From contig NZ_VTWS01000010.1 of NCBI RefSeq assembly GCF_008727875.1, forward strand, positions 1-64,000: a stretch of DNA of 64,000 bases, given 5' to 3'. This stretch comes from Larkinella humicola. GTDB taxonomy: Bacteria; Bacteroidota; Bacteroidia; Cytophagales; Spirosomataceae. The notes under the pieces were generated by a model that worked only from the letters and a program-made list of their open reading frames with translations, did not search any database and was not told where the DNA came from. Position 1 is the first letter of the stretch. Each line of letters starts with the position of its first letter. Positions 24,620 to 33,523 of this stretch are shown here, in pieces. The position numbers and the translations under genes were made by a program.

Positions 24620-27600
24620 CTAAGGAGCAACCGATCCATTCCCTTTGAGTCTGGCCGGTACGTACCCAAGCTCTTCCTGAAACACTTTCGTAAAATACGA
24701 CTGGGAGCTGTACCCCACCGCCTGCGCGACCTGCGCCACATTTAATTCTCCGGTTTGCAGCAATTCGACGGCTTTTTCCAACCGCACACTGTGAATGAAG
24801 CGAGTGGTACTCCGATTGGTCAGGGCGACCAGTTTTCGGTGGAGCTGGGTGCGACTCATGCCCATTTTCAGCGTCAGCCAATCGACATCAAGTGCTTCGT
24901 CGGTCAGGTGATCCAGAATGAGCATTTTCAAGCGGGCCAGAAACTGTTCTTCCCGGGTTAGTTGAGGATCGGAAGCAGGCGTCAATGCTTTCTGCGGGTG
25001 GCGGGTGGAAAGCCGCCGTTGCCAGTTCTGGCGGGTGCGGAAGCAGTTCGAAATCCGCAGGCTTAATTCAGCCAGACTAAACGGTTTTCCCAGGTAGTCG
25101 TCGGCACCGAATCTCAATCCTTTCAGGCGACTGTCGAACGATGACTTGGCCGTCAGAAGCACAATGGGAATATGGCTGGTTCGCTCGTCCGATTTCAGAC
25201 GCTCCATCAGTTGGTACCCGTCCAGTTCGGGCATCATCACATCACTGATAATCAAGTCCGGGATTTCAGCCAGCGCCATCGCCAGCCCCAGTCGACCGTT
25301 TTCAGCCGTGGCAACGCGGTAGGACCGGGCCAGGTTTTTGCTCAGGTACGTCCGCAGATCTTCGTTGTCTTCGATTACCAGCAGCAAAGGCAGAGAAGCC
25401 TGCTCCGGCACGTTCCTGTCAGCCCCGTTGCCCGCAGAAACCACGACGTTGGAAACCGGCGCCGACCGGTTTTCGTCAAGGCGATGGACGGCATCCGGCG
25501 GGTTGACACCTAATTCCGGATCGACAGTTGAGGAAGGGGTGAGGGGGAATTCGACCGTAAAAACACTGCCACTGCCCAACGTGCTCTCGACCGAAACCGT
25601 CCCGTTCAGCCAGTCAACCAGTTCTTTCACCAGTGCCAGCCCAATGCCTGTGCCGGAATAGGCCCGGGTCGATGAACTGTCAATCTGGTGGAACCGTTCG
25701 AAAATGCGGGTTAGTTGATGGTCGGCAATTCCGATACCCGTATCCGCCACAACCAGCACCAGGCGATGACCGGTTTTGATCCGGGCATTCACGCGCACCT
25801 GTCCGTTTGCCGGGGTGAATTTGAGAGCATTGGAAAGCAGGTTGTAGACGATTTTTTCCAGTTTGTCGTCATCGAAGTAATAAAGTTCAGAGCCGGTTTC
25901 GTCCGTCGGTGAAAGGGCCCCGGATTCCCGGTCGATCCACTCGAGGGTAATCAGCCGCTGACGGGCCAGGTCCGTAAACTGCGCCACGACCTGCGCGACG
26001 AAGGCCAGCGGATCGCCCACCCGCTCCCGTTTTTCGAGCCGTCCGGCATCGAGTTTGGCCATGTCGAGTGTTTCGTTGATGAGTCGCATCAGGTGCTGCG
26101 TATTGCGCTGAATGGCGTGTAATTGCTGCCGGTGCGGTTCCGCCAGCGGAGCCTGTTCCAATTGCTCGGTACCGTTGAGGATAATGGTCAGGGGAGTGCG
26201 CAATTCGTGGGTAATGTTGGTAAAAAACCGGCTTTTTAACTCATCCAGCTCCCGAATCGTTGCGGCTTCAAATTCCCGGCGGGTCAGTTCCCGCCGAAGT
26301 TTTCGCCGTTGGTGGCCGCTGTGCAGGAGCTTTCCGCCCACCGAGCCCGTCACCGCCAGCACCATCAGCCAGAACCAGGCGGTTTTCCAGAACACCGGCT
26401 GTACGATTAGAGTCATCGTAGATACCGGTTTTTCCCAACCCAATGACCGGTTGTATTGATTGAGTGTCAGTGTATACGTCCCGGCTGCCAGTTGATAGGC
26501 AACCTGGCTGACGAAGTCTTCGACCACGTTCCAGTTTTGATCGTATCCGTCCAGCCGCAGCCGGAACGCCCGGGCCATGTATCGCACCTGGGGCGACACC
26601 CGCAGGGTAATCAAATCACCCTCCTGCACCGTCAGCGTGGGATGCCCCAGCGAGTCCCGAACGACATGATAACCGGAACCGGGTTCTTCCAGGCGGTTCT
26701 GGTTGATGACGATGTCGATCAGATTCAACGCAGGGATTGGACGAATCCGGTTTAGATCATACGCCAGCAGCGTTTGCCCGGCCGTCACCCAAAGCCGGTT
26801 GTGCTGTCCGGGATACACGAAGAAAACCCGGTGGGTGATGCCACTGAATTCGAGTTGCTGCAACTCACCTTGTTTCGTGTACCGAAAGCTGGCAGTATGG
26901 TTCCGGAAATACGTATTCCCGGCCGCGTCGTCGAAGAAATCACGAACCGTCTGGTCGGGATGAAACCGGGAAGGCGTCAACGGAAGCCGCTCGATCTGGT
27001 TGGTTGCCGGGTCGATCACGTCGATTTCGCTGGGCAGGCCCACCAGGATTTTACCGTCGCGACGGGCATGGATGCCAATGGGCAGCAGACCGTCGGGGGA
27101 CGGAACGGGGGAACCCAGCCCCTGCTGGTACCGCTTCAGGTGCCGGGTAAGGGGGTGGTAGGCATAAACCGCCTTGCTGGTGGTGAACCAGATCGTCCCC
27201 CGGCGGTCTTCGGTGATCCAGCGAACCCCCTCGTCTACATTACTGAATACTTCATCGACCGCGTAGGTGCGGGGGTTGAAGTGCAGCAGTCCGCGCCCCC
27301 GCTGACCGATCCAAAGGGTTGAGTCGGCGGCTGCAAACAGGTAGTGACTTTTTCGGATGGACAGAAACTCCCGAATCACACGGGAGGAGTCGGGAATCCG
27401 GATGATTTTGTCCTGATCCGGGTCGATGTAGGACAGCACCTCGCCCCGACCGAGTTTGCACCAGATGCGGCCGTCGGGGGACGGAACGACGTGAAAATAA
27501 TCATCGCCCTGCCTCAAAACTGGATCGTGATAGGCCCGGAACTGCCGCCCATCAAAGCGCACGATGCCGTCGTTGGTGGAAAACCACAGATGTCCCCGTT

Positions 27601-27754
27601 GGTCCTGGGTAGCCCCGGTGGTATTGAAATTGATCGTCGCCGGCGGGAGATACTGGGCAATCCGGGCAGGCATACGCTGCTGCGCCCGCAGGGATAAACT
27701 CACCAGACTACCCAAAAACAAACCGTATACTCTAACCCGGATTCTGGACCACAT
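24620..27754 (-). CDS. Hybrid two-component system sensor-regulator (HTCS-1)
   Basis: This 1044-residue one-protein signalling system has a signal peptide (about 1-24) and a periplasmic two-component-regulator propeller of about 14 short blades (30-330; WFSTNDGIVRFDG, IWCKLGRGEVLSYI). A Y_Y_Y domain ends near 465 and a membrane segment follows at about 470-490. The kinase core has phosphoacceptor H516 (TNITHELRTP) and GTGIGLALVKELV. A receiver has D838 (LIISDVMMP). The AraC helix-turn-helix is at about 950-1038 (LDVDWLTLKMGMSRTQLHRKL). HTCS proteins sense a periplasmic ligand and switch on adjacent genes. Here the divergent neighbour is a T9SS-secreted NHL-repeat protein, not a SusCD locus. 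Confidence 0.94.
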   Translation of the reverse strand: MWSRIRVRVYGLFLGSLVSLSLRAQQRMPARIAQYLPPATINFNTTGATQDQRGHLWFSTNDGIVRFDGRQFRAYHDPVLRQGDDYFHVVPSPDGRIWCKLGRGEVLSYIDPDQDKIIRIPDSSRVIREFLSIRKSHYLFAAADSTLWIGQRGRGLLHFNPRTYAVDEVFSNVDEGVRWITEDRRGTIWFTTSKAVYAYHPLTRHLKRYQQGLGSPVPSPDGLLPIGIHARRDGKILVGLPSEIDVIDPATNQIERLPLTPSRFHPDQTVRDFFDDAAGNTYFRNHTASFRYTKQGELQQLEFSGITHRVFFVYPGQHNRLWVTAGQTLLAYDLNRIRPIPALNLIDIVINQNRLEEPGSGYHVVRDSLGHPTLTVQEGDLITLRVSPQVRYMARAFRLRLDGYDQNWNVVEDFVSQVAYQLAAGTYTLTLNQYNRSLGWEKPVSTMTLIVQPVFWKTAWFWLMVLAVTGSVGGKLLHSGHQRRKLRRELTRREFEAATIRELDELKSRFFTNITHELRTPLTIILNGTEQLEQAPLAEPHRQQLHAIQRNTQHLMRLINETLDMAKLDAGRLEKRERVGDPLAFVAQVVAQFTDLARQRLITLEWIDRESGALSPTDETGSELYYFDDDKLEKIVYNLLSNALKFTPANGQVRVNARIKTGHRLVLVVADTGIGIADHQLTRIFERFHQIDSSSTRAYSGTGIGLALVKELVDWLNGTVSVESTLGSGSVFTVEFPLTPSSTVDPELGVNPPDAVHRLDENRSAPVSNVVVSAGNGADRNVPEQASLPLLLVIEDNEDLRTYLSKNLARSYRVATAENGRLGLAMALAEIPDLIISDVMMPELDGYQLMERLKSDERTSHIPIVLLTAKSSFDSRLKGLRFGADDYLGKPFSLAELSLRISNCFRTRQNWQRRLSTRHPQKALTPASDPQLTREEQFLARLKMLILDHLTDEALDVDWLTLKMGMSRTQLHRKLVALTNRSTTRFIHSVRLEKAVELLQTGELNVAQVAQAVGYSSQSYFTKVFQEELGYVPARLKGNGSVAP

Positions 27755-27775
27755 CGAACGCGCACATTGCCTTGC

Positions 27776-27807
27776 CGAAGGTACAAAACCGCCGATTAGA
27801 TACCAAA
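27776..27807 (-). promoter_or_regulatory. Promoter of the HTCS-1 gene
   Basis: On the minus strand TTTG (27804-27807), a 20-bp spacer and TACCTTCG (27776-27783) give a promoter with one mismatch to TAnnTTTG. The -33 element overlaps the first copy of the direct repeat at 27805-27844, so binding there could also repress the HTCS gene. Confidence 0.55.
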
Positions 27808-27844
27808 TGGAACATATGTGCTAAAAATGGAACATATATGGTAG
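27805..27844. promoter_or_regulatory. 20-bp-period direct repeat, candidate HTCS-1 operator
   Basis: AAATGGAACATAT occurs at 27805-27817 and again at 27825-27837, exactly 20 bp apart, so both face the same side of the helix. AraC-type domains bind direct repeats with about two turns of spacing. The pair lies between the divergent HTCS gene and its secreted-protein neighbour, 85-117 bp before the latter's start. Confidence 0.6.
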
Positions 27845-27921
27845 ACTTGAATAGGGCCCGAAGACGATTTTTACACGGGGATTGCACCCCTTTTCAAATT
27901 CATTCACAACCCAATAGCTCA

Positions 27922-29265
27922 ATGCGGTTTATGAAAACTGTTCTACCCTACAGGCCCACCCTCCGGACGAGGACGCGGCCGCTGTTTCGTCTGGCTCTGC
28001 TGCTGGGGTTATTGCCCCTGAAGCTACTGGCCCAGTTTTGTCCCAACGGCGTCACCGTGGCTGGAGGCAACGGCCAGCTCCCAAATCCTGAATTCGTTGT
28101 GGTCGATGCGGCTGGTAATGTTTACGTCAGTGACCGGAATCTCGACCGGATTATGAAGTTTCCGCCCAACAGTACCCAGGGAGAGGTCTTTGCCGGAGGG
28201 AATGGGGAGGGTGCCGGGCTCAATCAACTGAACCAGCCCCGTGGTCTGGCGCTGGACCAGCAGGGGAATTTACTAGTCGCTGATAGGGAAAACGACCGGG
28301 TCCTGTTATTTCCCCCCAACTCCACTTCGCTAACGCTGGGCACCGTGGTTGCGGGCGGAAACGAAGAGGGGAATGGTTCCACCCAGCTTTACAATCCAAC
28401 GGACCTGACGCTGGATCAGCAGGGCTATTTGTATGTATACAGCTCTGGAATCAACCGGGTGGTCAAGTTTCCGCCCAATTCCACGTCCGCTACCTCGGGC
28501 ACCACTGTTGCTGGGGGGAATAACTCTGGCCCCAATCTGAATCAGATCGATGGTTGCGATGGCATCGCGGTGGATCAGGACGGAAACCTCTATGTATCTG
28601 ATATGTTCAACTATAGGGTTCTCAAGTTCCCTCCCAACTCCACCTCGCTGACGTCCGGCACCATTGTCGCCGGGGGAAACGGACGGGGAAGTGGGTCCGA
28701 TCAATTATTTATTCCATACGATATTGTCGTCGATGGGTCGGGCAATCTCTATGTGGCTGATCAAGGTAACAGTCGGGTACAGGTTTTCCCCCTAGGGTCC
28801 ACCTCATTAACTGCAGGCACCACCCTTGTGGGAAATAATCAGCTAGCTAGCTCCAAAGGATTGTTCTTGAATGGAAATGGGGACCTCTTTGTGGTTGATG
28901 GTGTGAACAATCGGGTCCTGCGCTTTTCACCCTTCCGTTTTACCGGCCAGCCACCCACCAGCCAGACCGTCTGCACCGGGGCCACTGTCACGGCCACCGT
29001 CAGTGTCAGCGGGACCGTCAGCGGGTATCAGTGGTACAAGGATAACGTCTCGCTGGGCACCAGCCAGCAACAGGCCACCCTGAGCCTGACCGGGGTTGAT
29101 ACCGACGATGCGGGCAGTTACTACGTAGTGGTCACCGGATGTAGCAGCCTGACCTCGACAGCCTTTGCCCTAACGGTGAATGAAGCACTCACGGTTAGCA
29201 TCAGTCCCTCTACCACCGCTGGCTCCGCCGGGTCCCTGCCAGCACGTCGGGAACCTACTCCGTGA
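27922..29265 (+). pseudogene. NHL-repeat T9SS-secreted protein, N-terminal part (frameshifted)
   Basis: This frame starts at ATG 27922 (or 27931) with a signal peptide (LFRLALLLGLLPLKLLAQ). It encodes about six NHL-like repeats of 50-55 residues with the pattern VAGGNG...GNLYVADQGNSRVxxFPPNSTS, forming a predicted beta-propeller (about 35-330). An Ig-like domain follows (QWYKDN...DDAGSYYVVVTG, about 340-420). At about 29216 the sequence turns into an inverted copy of bases 29431-29458, the expected Ig-like continuation is missing, and the frame ends at 29265. The other half continues in a different frame from 29262. An intact gene would be a cell-surface or secreted protein. It is divergent from HTCS-1, its likely regulator. 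Assembly error has not been excluded. Confidence 0.8.
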
Positions 29266-29458
29266 CCGGCACGACCAACGCCTGTTCGGGTACCGCTACC
29301 GCCAGTGTGACCATTTACGACGCACCACCCACACCACTGCTCAGCGTGTCGCCCAGGGTGACCCAGCCCATTCTGCAAAACACGCCCTACGTCACCCTGA
29401 CCGTGACCGGCTGCGAAGGCGGAACGATGAGCTGGCAGGGACCCGGCGGAGCCAGCGG
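29216..29458. repeat. 28-bp perfect inverted duplication at the frameshift
   Basis: Bases 29216-29243 are the exact reverse complement of 29431-29458. The right copy encodes the normal WQGPGGASG segment that paralogues also have. The left copy reads as nonsense (AGSAGSLPAR) and marks where the frame breaks, so the left copy is the intruder. Confidence 0.9.
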
Positions 29459-30791
29459 CAGCGGCACTACCATTTCGGTTCCTACTTCGACCACCGGCAA
29501 TCTGGCCTATTCGGCCACCTGTCAGGTCGGCAGCTGCGTCAGTTCGCCCGGCACCCTGACGGTCACCATCAGTCCCCCGCTGGTCAGTGGCAGTTTCGAC
29601 GGGTTTGTCAATGGCGCCGATTGCAGCACATTCCGGGGCTGGGCCTGGGACCGTAACAAGGGCAACACCGCCATTTCGGTCGATATTCTCGACGGTCCCC
29701 AAGTCATTCACACGCTGCTGGCGGATGTGTTCCGGCAGGATCTGCAAACCGCCGGCAAAGGCAACGGCAAACACGCCTTTAGCTGGAGCATTCCCACGGA
29801 ACTGAAAGATGGGTTGGCGCACAACCTCACCGCCCGCGTTTCGGGCAGTAGTTTTATTCTGAAAGATTCGCCCAAAGCCTTAATCTGTCAGGGCAGTAGT
29901 ACGCCTGCCAACAAAGCGCCCGTGCCTCCCTCGCCCACGATTCTGGTGACGCCACTGGCCGCTCAGGTGGGTGTGCCGTTCTCCGGTACGCTGGTCGCAT
30001 TCACCGATCCGGAAAATCAGCCGCTGACGTACGGATTAAGCGGTTTACCGGCCGGGTTATCGATCAATGCCAACAGCCGGGTGATTTCTGGTACGCCCAC
30101 TGAATCAGGCACGTTCGTGCTGGCGTATTCGGCCAGTGACGGGGTACTGACAAACTCGGTCAGTTTTCCCCTGACGGTCAACCCGTCTTCAACGACGACG
30201 GTAACGGGCAGCTTTGAAGGCTATCTGGACAAACTGGATTGTGGTGGTATTCGGGGCTGGGTGTGGGATCGCAACAAACCCAACACCCCGCTGACGGTGG
30301 AGTTCTACCGGGATGGCACGGGAGAGGTGTTGGGCAGTGCGGTGGCCAATATCTTTCGGCAGGACCTGAAAGATGCCGGGAAGGGCAATGGAGCGCATGC
30401 GTACAACTTCACCCCGCCGGGCAGTGTGACCAGTAGTACGTTAATCAAGGCGCGGGTGTTGGGCAGCACGTATGAACTGAAAGGCGGAGCCAAAGCCTAC
30501 CAATGTGCCCCGGCCCGCTTATCGGCCGAAACCGGTTCGGAGCTTCGGGTGACGGTTTTGGGCAATCCGGTTTCGGATCAACTTCAGGTAGAAGTTCGGG
30601 GAGCAGAAGGTCAGCCGTTGCGATTGCAGCTAACGGATCTGAATGGTCGGCTGGTGACGGAACGCCAGATTGAAACCGCTAAAGCCATTGAGCAGCAGAG
30701 TCTATTGATTGGCCAACACCCGGCGGGGCTGTTGCTCCTGCGGGTCAGCAGTGGAGCGCAGCGCGTAACGCTAAAAGTCTTGAAACCGTAA
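29262..30791 (+). pseudogene. T9SS-secreted protein, C-terminal part with GWAWDRNKPN modules (frameshifted)
   Basis: This 509-residue frame lacks a signal peptide; only a GTG marks its start, within the preceding frame. Order: end of an Ig-like domain (SGTYSVTGTTNACSGTATASV), and an Ig-like domain with PILQNTP. Then module a of about 100 residues (GSFDGFVNGADC...GWAWDRNKGNT...AGKGNGKHAF), a cadherin/He_PIG-like Ig domain (LTYGLSGLPAGLSINANSRVISGTP), and module b (GSFEGYLDKLDC...GWVWDRNKPNT). It ends with a T9SS type A sorting domain (QLTDLNGRLVTERQIETAKA...LLLLRVSSGAQRVTLKVLKP). The last 430 residues closely match those of the genes at 54406 and 57986. It is probably secreted only if the two halves are one gene. 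Confidence 0.8.
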
Positions 30792-30871
30792 ATGGACCGG
30801 GGCTACTTCAACAATCAGAACCAGCTTCTGAAGTTGATACCCTGAATCAGTGCGTTGTTCAACAGCCGAAT

Positions 30872-30913
30872 GGTACGTATCAGGTCAATGGATTGATTGT
30901 CCTGATACGTACC
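30872..30913. terminator. 13-bp perfect hairpin between convergent genes
   Basis: GGTACGTATCAGG (30872-30884) pairs with CCTGATACGTACC (30901-30913). It lies between the stop codons of the convergent T9SS gene and the aminotransferase gene and fits a bidirectional terminator, though no long T run follows. Confidence 0.6.
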
Positions 30914-30964
30914 TCTGCCTGCTAAAAACCGGATATTGCTTTTCGGTTGGCGACCAGTAACGAA

Positions 30965-32272
30965 TTAGGCCTTCTTTTTCTCCGCTGCAATTTCCCCAAT
31001 CGCGCGCACCAGTTTGTCCAGGTCGGTGAGCGTCGTGTAGACGTGGGGGGTTACCCGGACGCAACTGATGTTTTCCCAAACCGTGGGCGAGGTGTTGATT
31101 TTGTATTTCGACATGAGCTTGCCTTCCACTTCGCCGGGCGTCATGCCGTCGATGCTCACCCCGCAAATGCCGCAGGAAAATTGCGACTTGAGCGAAGTCG
31201 ACAGCCGGACACCGGGGATTTTCAGGGCTTTTTCGGCCCAGTAGTTTTTCAGATACCGCACCCGTTCTTCCTTGCGTTTGTTGCCAATGCCATTGTGAAA
31301 ATTGATGGCTTCCCCAATGCCCTGTTCGATCGGAAAACTCCGCGTACCAAGCGTCTCGAATTTGCGGATGTCGTCGCTCTTTGGCTGGCTATTGCACAGC
31401 AACGGCCAGATTTTGGATATTTTTTCTTTCTTGATCCACAACATGCCGGTGCCGACGGGGGCCGACAAAAACTTGTGAAGGCTCGTTCCGAAGTAATCAC
31501 AACCCAGTTCCGACACCTTGAAATCCAGCAAACCAAAGGAGTGTGCACCGTCAACGACTACCTCAATCCCGTGTTTGTGCGCCATTCGGCAGATTTTCTG
31601 AACCGGCATGATTTGTCCCACCCAGTTGATGACGTGCGTGACGTGGATGATTTTGGTTTTGGGCGTAATGGCTTTTTCGTATTCGCGGACAATCTGCTCG
31701 TCGTCTTCAATCGGGAAATTGAAACTGAGCTGTTTGTAGACAATGCCTTCCCGTTGCGCCCGTTGCCGCCAGGCCTGAATGATGTTCGGATAATCCTGTA
31801 ACGTACCGATTACCTCGTCGCCCTTTGCCAGATCGAGTCCGTAAATAACCGTATTGAGCGCTTCGGTGGCATTGCGGTTGATGGCAATTTCGTCCGGTGA
31901 CGTACCCGCCAGCAACGCCAGTTTTTCGCGCACCGGCTCGCGGCCCTGATCCAGAATCCGCCACATGTAATACGACGGCCCCTGATTCACCATCTGGTTG
32001 TAGCGTTCGACGGCCTGTTGTACCACGAGCGGAGACGGCGAAACGCCCCCGTTGTTCAGAATGATGGTGCTCGACGACGAAGCGGTGTAGCCCTGCTGAA
32101 TGGTCGCCCAGTAGTCTTCGTCGGCCGCCACCTGCAAGGGGCTGAGGTGCTGCACCCGCTCGTTGGCAACGGCCCAATCCGCAGCGTGGACGGTGTTGAA
32201 CAGGCTGTTGAGCGAGAATGCACTGCCGGCGGCAGCCAGCTTTTTGACGAAGTTTCGGCGGTTTTCTGACAT
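30965..32272 (-). CDS. Tat-exported class V aminotransferase (isopenicillin-N epimerase-like)
   Basis: This 435-residue PLP enzyme has a twin-arginine-type leader (MSENRRNFVKKLAAAGSAFSL) ending near residue 30, so it is probably folded with its cofactor before export to the periplasm. The fold type I core shows INRNATEALNTVIYGL for phosphate binding, VVVDGAHSFGLLDF with the cofactor aspartate, and the Schiff-base lysine K267 in GTSLHKFLSAPVG. The class includes cysteine desulfurases and isopenicillin-N epimerases; the exported Bacteroidota and planctomycete forms have no settled substrate. It lies after the FG-GAP and heme dehydrogenase genes in the same direction. Confidence 0.9.
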   Translation of the reverse strand: MSENRRNFVKKLAAAGSAFSLNSLFNTVHAADWAVANERVQHLSPLQVAADEDYWATIQQGYTASSSSTIILNNGGVSPSPLVVQQAVERYNQMVNQGPSYYMWRILDQGREPVREKLALLAGTSPDEIAINRNATEALNTVIYGLDLAKGDEVIGTLQDYPNIIQAWRQRAQREGIVYKQLSFNFPIEDDEQIVREYEKAITPKTKIIHVTHVINWVGQIMPVQKICRMAHKHGIEVVVDGAHSFGLLDFKVSELGCDYFGTSLHKFLSAPVGTGMLWIKKEKISKIWPLLCNSQPKSDDIRKFETLGTRSFPIEQGIGEAINFHNGIGNKRKEERVRYLKNYWAEKALKIPGVRLSTSLKSQFSCGICGVSIDGMTPGEVEGKLMSKYKINTSPTVWENISCVRVTPHVYTTLTDLDKLVRAIGEIAAEKKKA

Positions 32273-32344
32273 GAGGATCCAGGTAAGGGAGTTGATCGGA
32301 TTTATGGCTTCAATTTACGGGTAAATCGCTTTCCAGCCTTAAAA

Positions 32345-33508
32345 TTAGTTTTTCTCGTTGAAAAAAACCGTCAGACCATCTTTTCCGGCCACGACAATAT
32401 CCTGACGCCCGGTGCCGCGAAGATCGCCGAGGGCAAATGTAATTCCGGTTCCCTTGCCCACACCCGCCGGACCGTATGCGATGGTGTGTTTGGTAAAAGT
32501 CTTCCCATCCCACGTAAAATAGTACAAACCGACGTCATCATAACAGCCGGGATCGGTGTCGTTGTGCGCCCGAAACCGCTTGCCGGTGATGAGTTCCGGG
32601 TTGCCGTCGCCCGTAATATCGGCCCATTCCATCGTGTGGTACTGGGATGCGCTTTCGTCGATGCTGTGCTTTTTCCAGGTGCGCTGGCCTTCTGTCATCA
32701 CCTGTTCGTACCAGTGTAAACCGTAGCTGTGCCCCTGGCCAACGATCAGATCATTCCGCCCGTCGCCGGTCAGATCGACCACCAGAATCGGGACGCTGGT
32801 GGTGCCCAGGTCAAATTCGGCCCGCATCGCCCAGGTCTCGTTGCCCTTGTTTTCGAGCCAGCCCTTGCTGACAATAAAATCGCCTTTTCCATCGCCGTTG
32901 AGGTCACCAAAGCCCAAACCGTGGTCTTGCAGCGATCCTACGTTCACCAGCCGGAAGGTGCTGTCTTTTTCGAGCTTGAAGTACTTCAGCGGTTTTCCCG
33001 GATTGTTCGGAACGATTTCGATCACGCCGTCGCCGTCCACATCCCAGGCCCGGGTGCATTCCACCGCGCCAACACCAGCAATGGTGTGAATGGGCCAAAG
33101 CCCGGTTTTGCCCGGATTTTCGAGCCACCGGAGCGAGCCACCCCAGTAGCCACCCGTCACCACATCCAGGTTGCCGTCGCGGTTGACATCCAGCGGGATG
33201 GTCGAAAAATCATCGTAATACTGATTGTACCGTTTCTGATTCCCGATCAGATACCGCTTGCGAAAGAGGGCTTTGGGATCGGCCGAGTTCTCATACCAGA
33301 AATCACCCGAAACCAAATCGGGCCGACCGTCTTTGTTGACGTCGATAATACCCACCGACTCGTAGCTTTCGGAGGCCACATAATACCGGGAAAACCGGGG
33401 TAGTTTTTGTTTGGCAGGACGGTCGCTGATCCAGCCGGTTGACAGCAGACTGGTTAAAACAAGCAAATACAGGACTTTGGCAAGCGGCATACACGTTCGA
33501 ATAAGCAT
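32345..33508 (-). CDS. FG-GAP/VCBS-repeat exported protein
   Basis: This 387-residue protein has a signal peptide (VLYLLVLTSLLSTGW) and about seven integrin-type repeats with calcium-binding DxNxDGxxD loops: DVNKDGRPDLV, DVNRDGNLDVV, DVDGDGVIEIV, DLNGDGKGDFI, DLTGDGRNDLI, DITGDGNPELI. These form a seven-bladed propeller and usually bind glycans, proteins or surfaces. The gene is 15 bp after the large heme dehydrogenase gene in the same direction, so the two are very likely cotranscribed. Such pairs are common in Cytophagales and planctomycetes, often near sugar-degradation genes. No catalytic motif is visible. Confidence 0.88.
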   Translation of the reverse strand: MLIRTCMPLAKVLYLLVLTSLLSTGWISDRPAKQKLPRFSRYYVASESYESVGIIDVNKDGRPDLVSGDFWYENSADPKALFRKRYLIGNQKRYNQYYDDFSTIPLDVNRDGNLDVVTGGYWGGSLRWLENPGKTGLWPIHTIAGVGAVECTRAWDVDGDGVIEIVPNNPGKPLKYFKLEKDSTFRLVNVGSLQDHGLGFGDLNGDGKGDFIVSKGWLENKGNETWAMRAEFDLGTTSVPILVVDLTGDGRNDLIVGQGHSYGLHWYEQVMTEGQRTWKKHSIDESASQYHTMEWADITGDGNPELITGKRFRAHNDTDPGCYDDVGLYYFTWDGKTFTKHTIAYGPAGVGKGTGITFALGDLRGTGRQDIVVAGKDGLTVFFNEKN

Positions 33509-33523
33509 GGCAAAAAACCGGTT

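Noticed and set aside
29216-29458. Site-specific invertible switch between the 28-bp inverted repeats
   Set aside because: The DNA between them already encodes the normal forward Ig-like sequence found in paralogues, no recombinase gene is nearby, and inversion would not restore the frame. A one-time template switch or assembly error fits better.
24620-30791. Polysaccharide utilisation locus
   Set aside because: An HTCS regulator is present, but no SusC/SusD pair or glycoside hydrolase is adjacent. The TonB receptor at 3154-5427 is remote and lacks a SusD partner.
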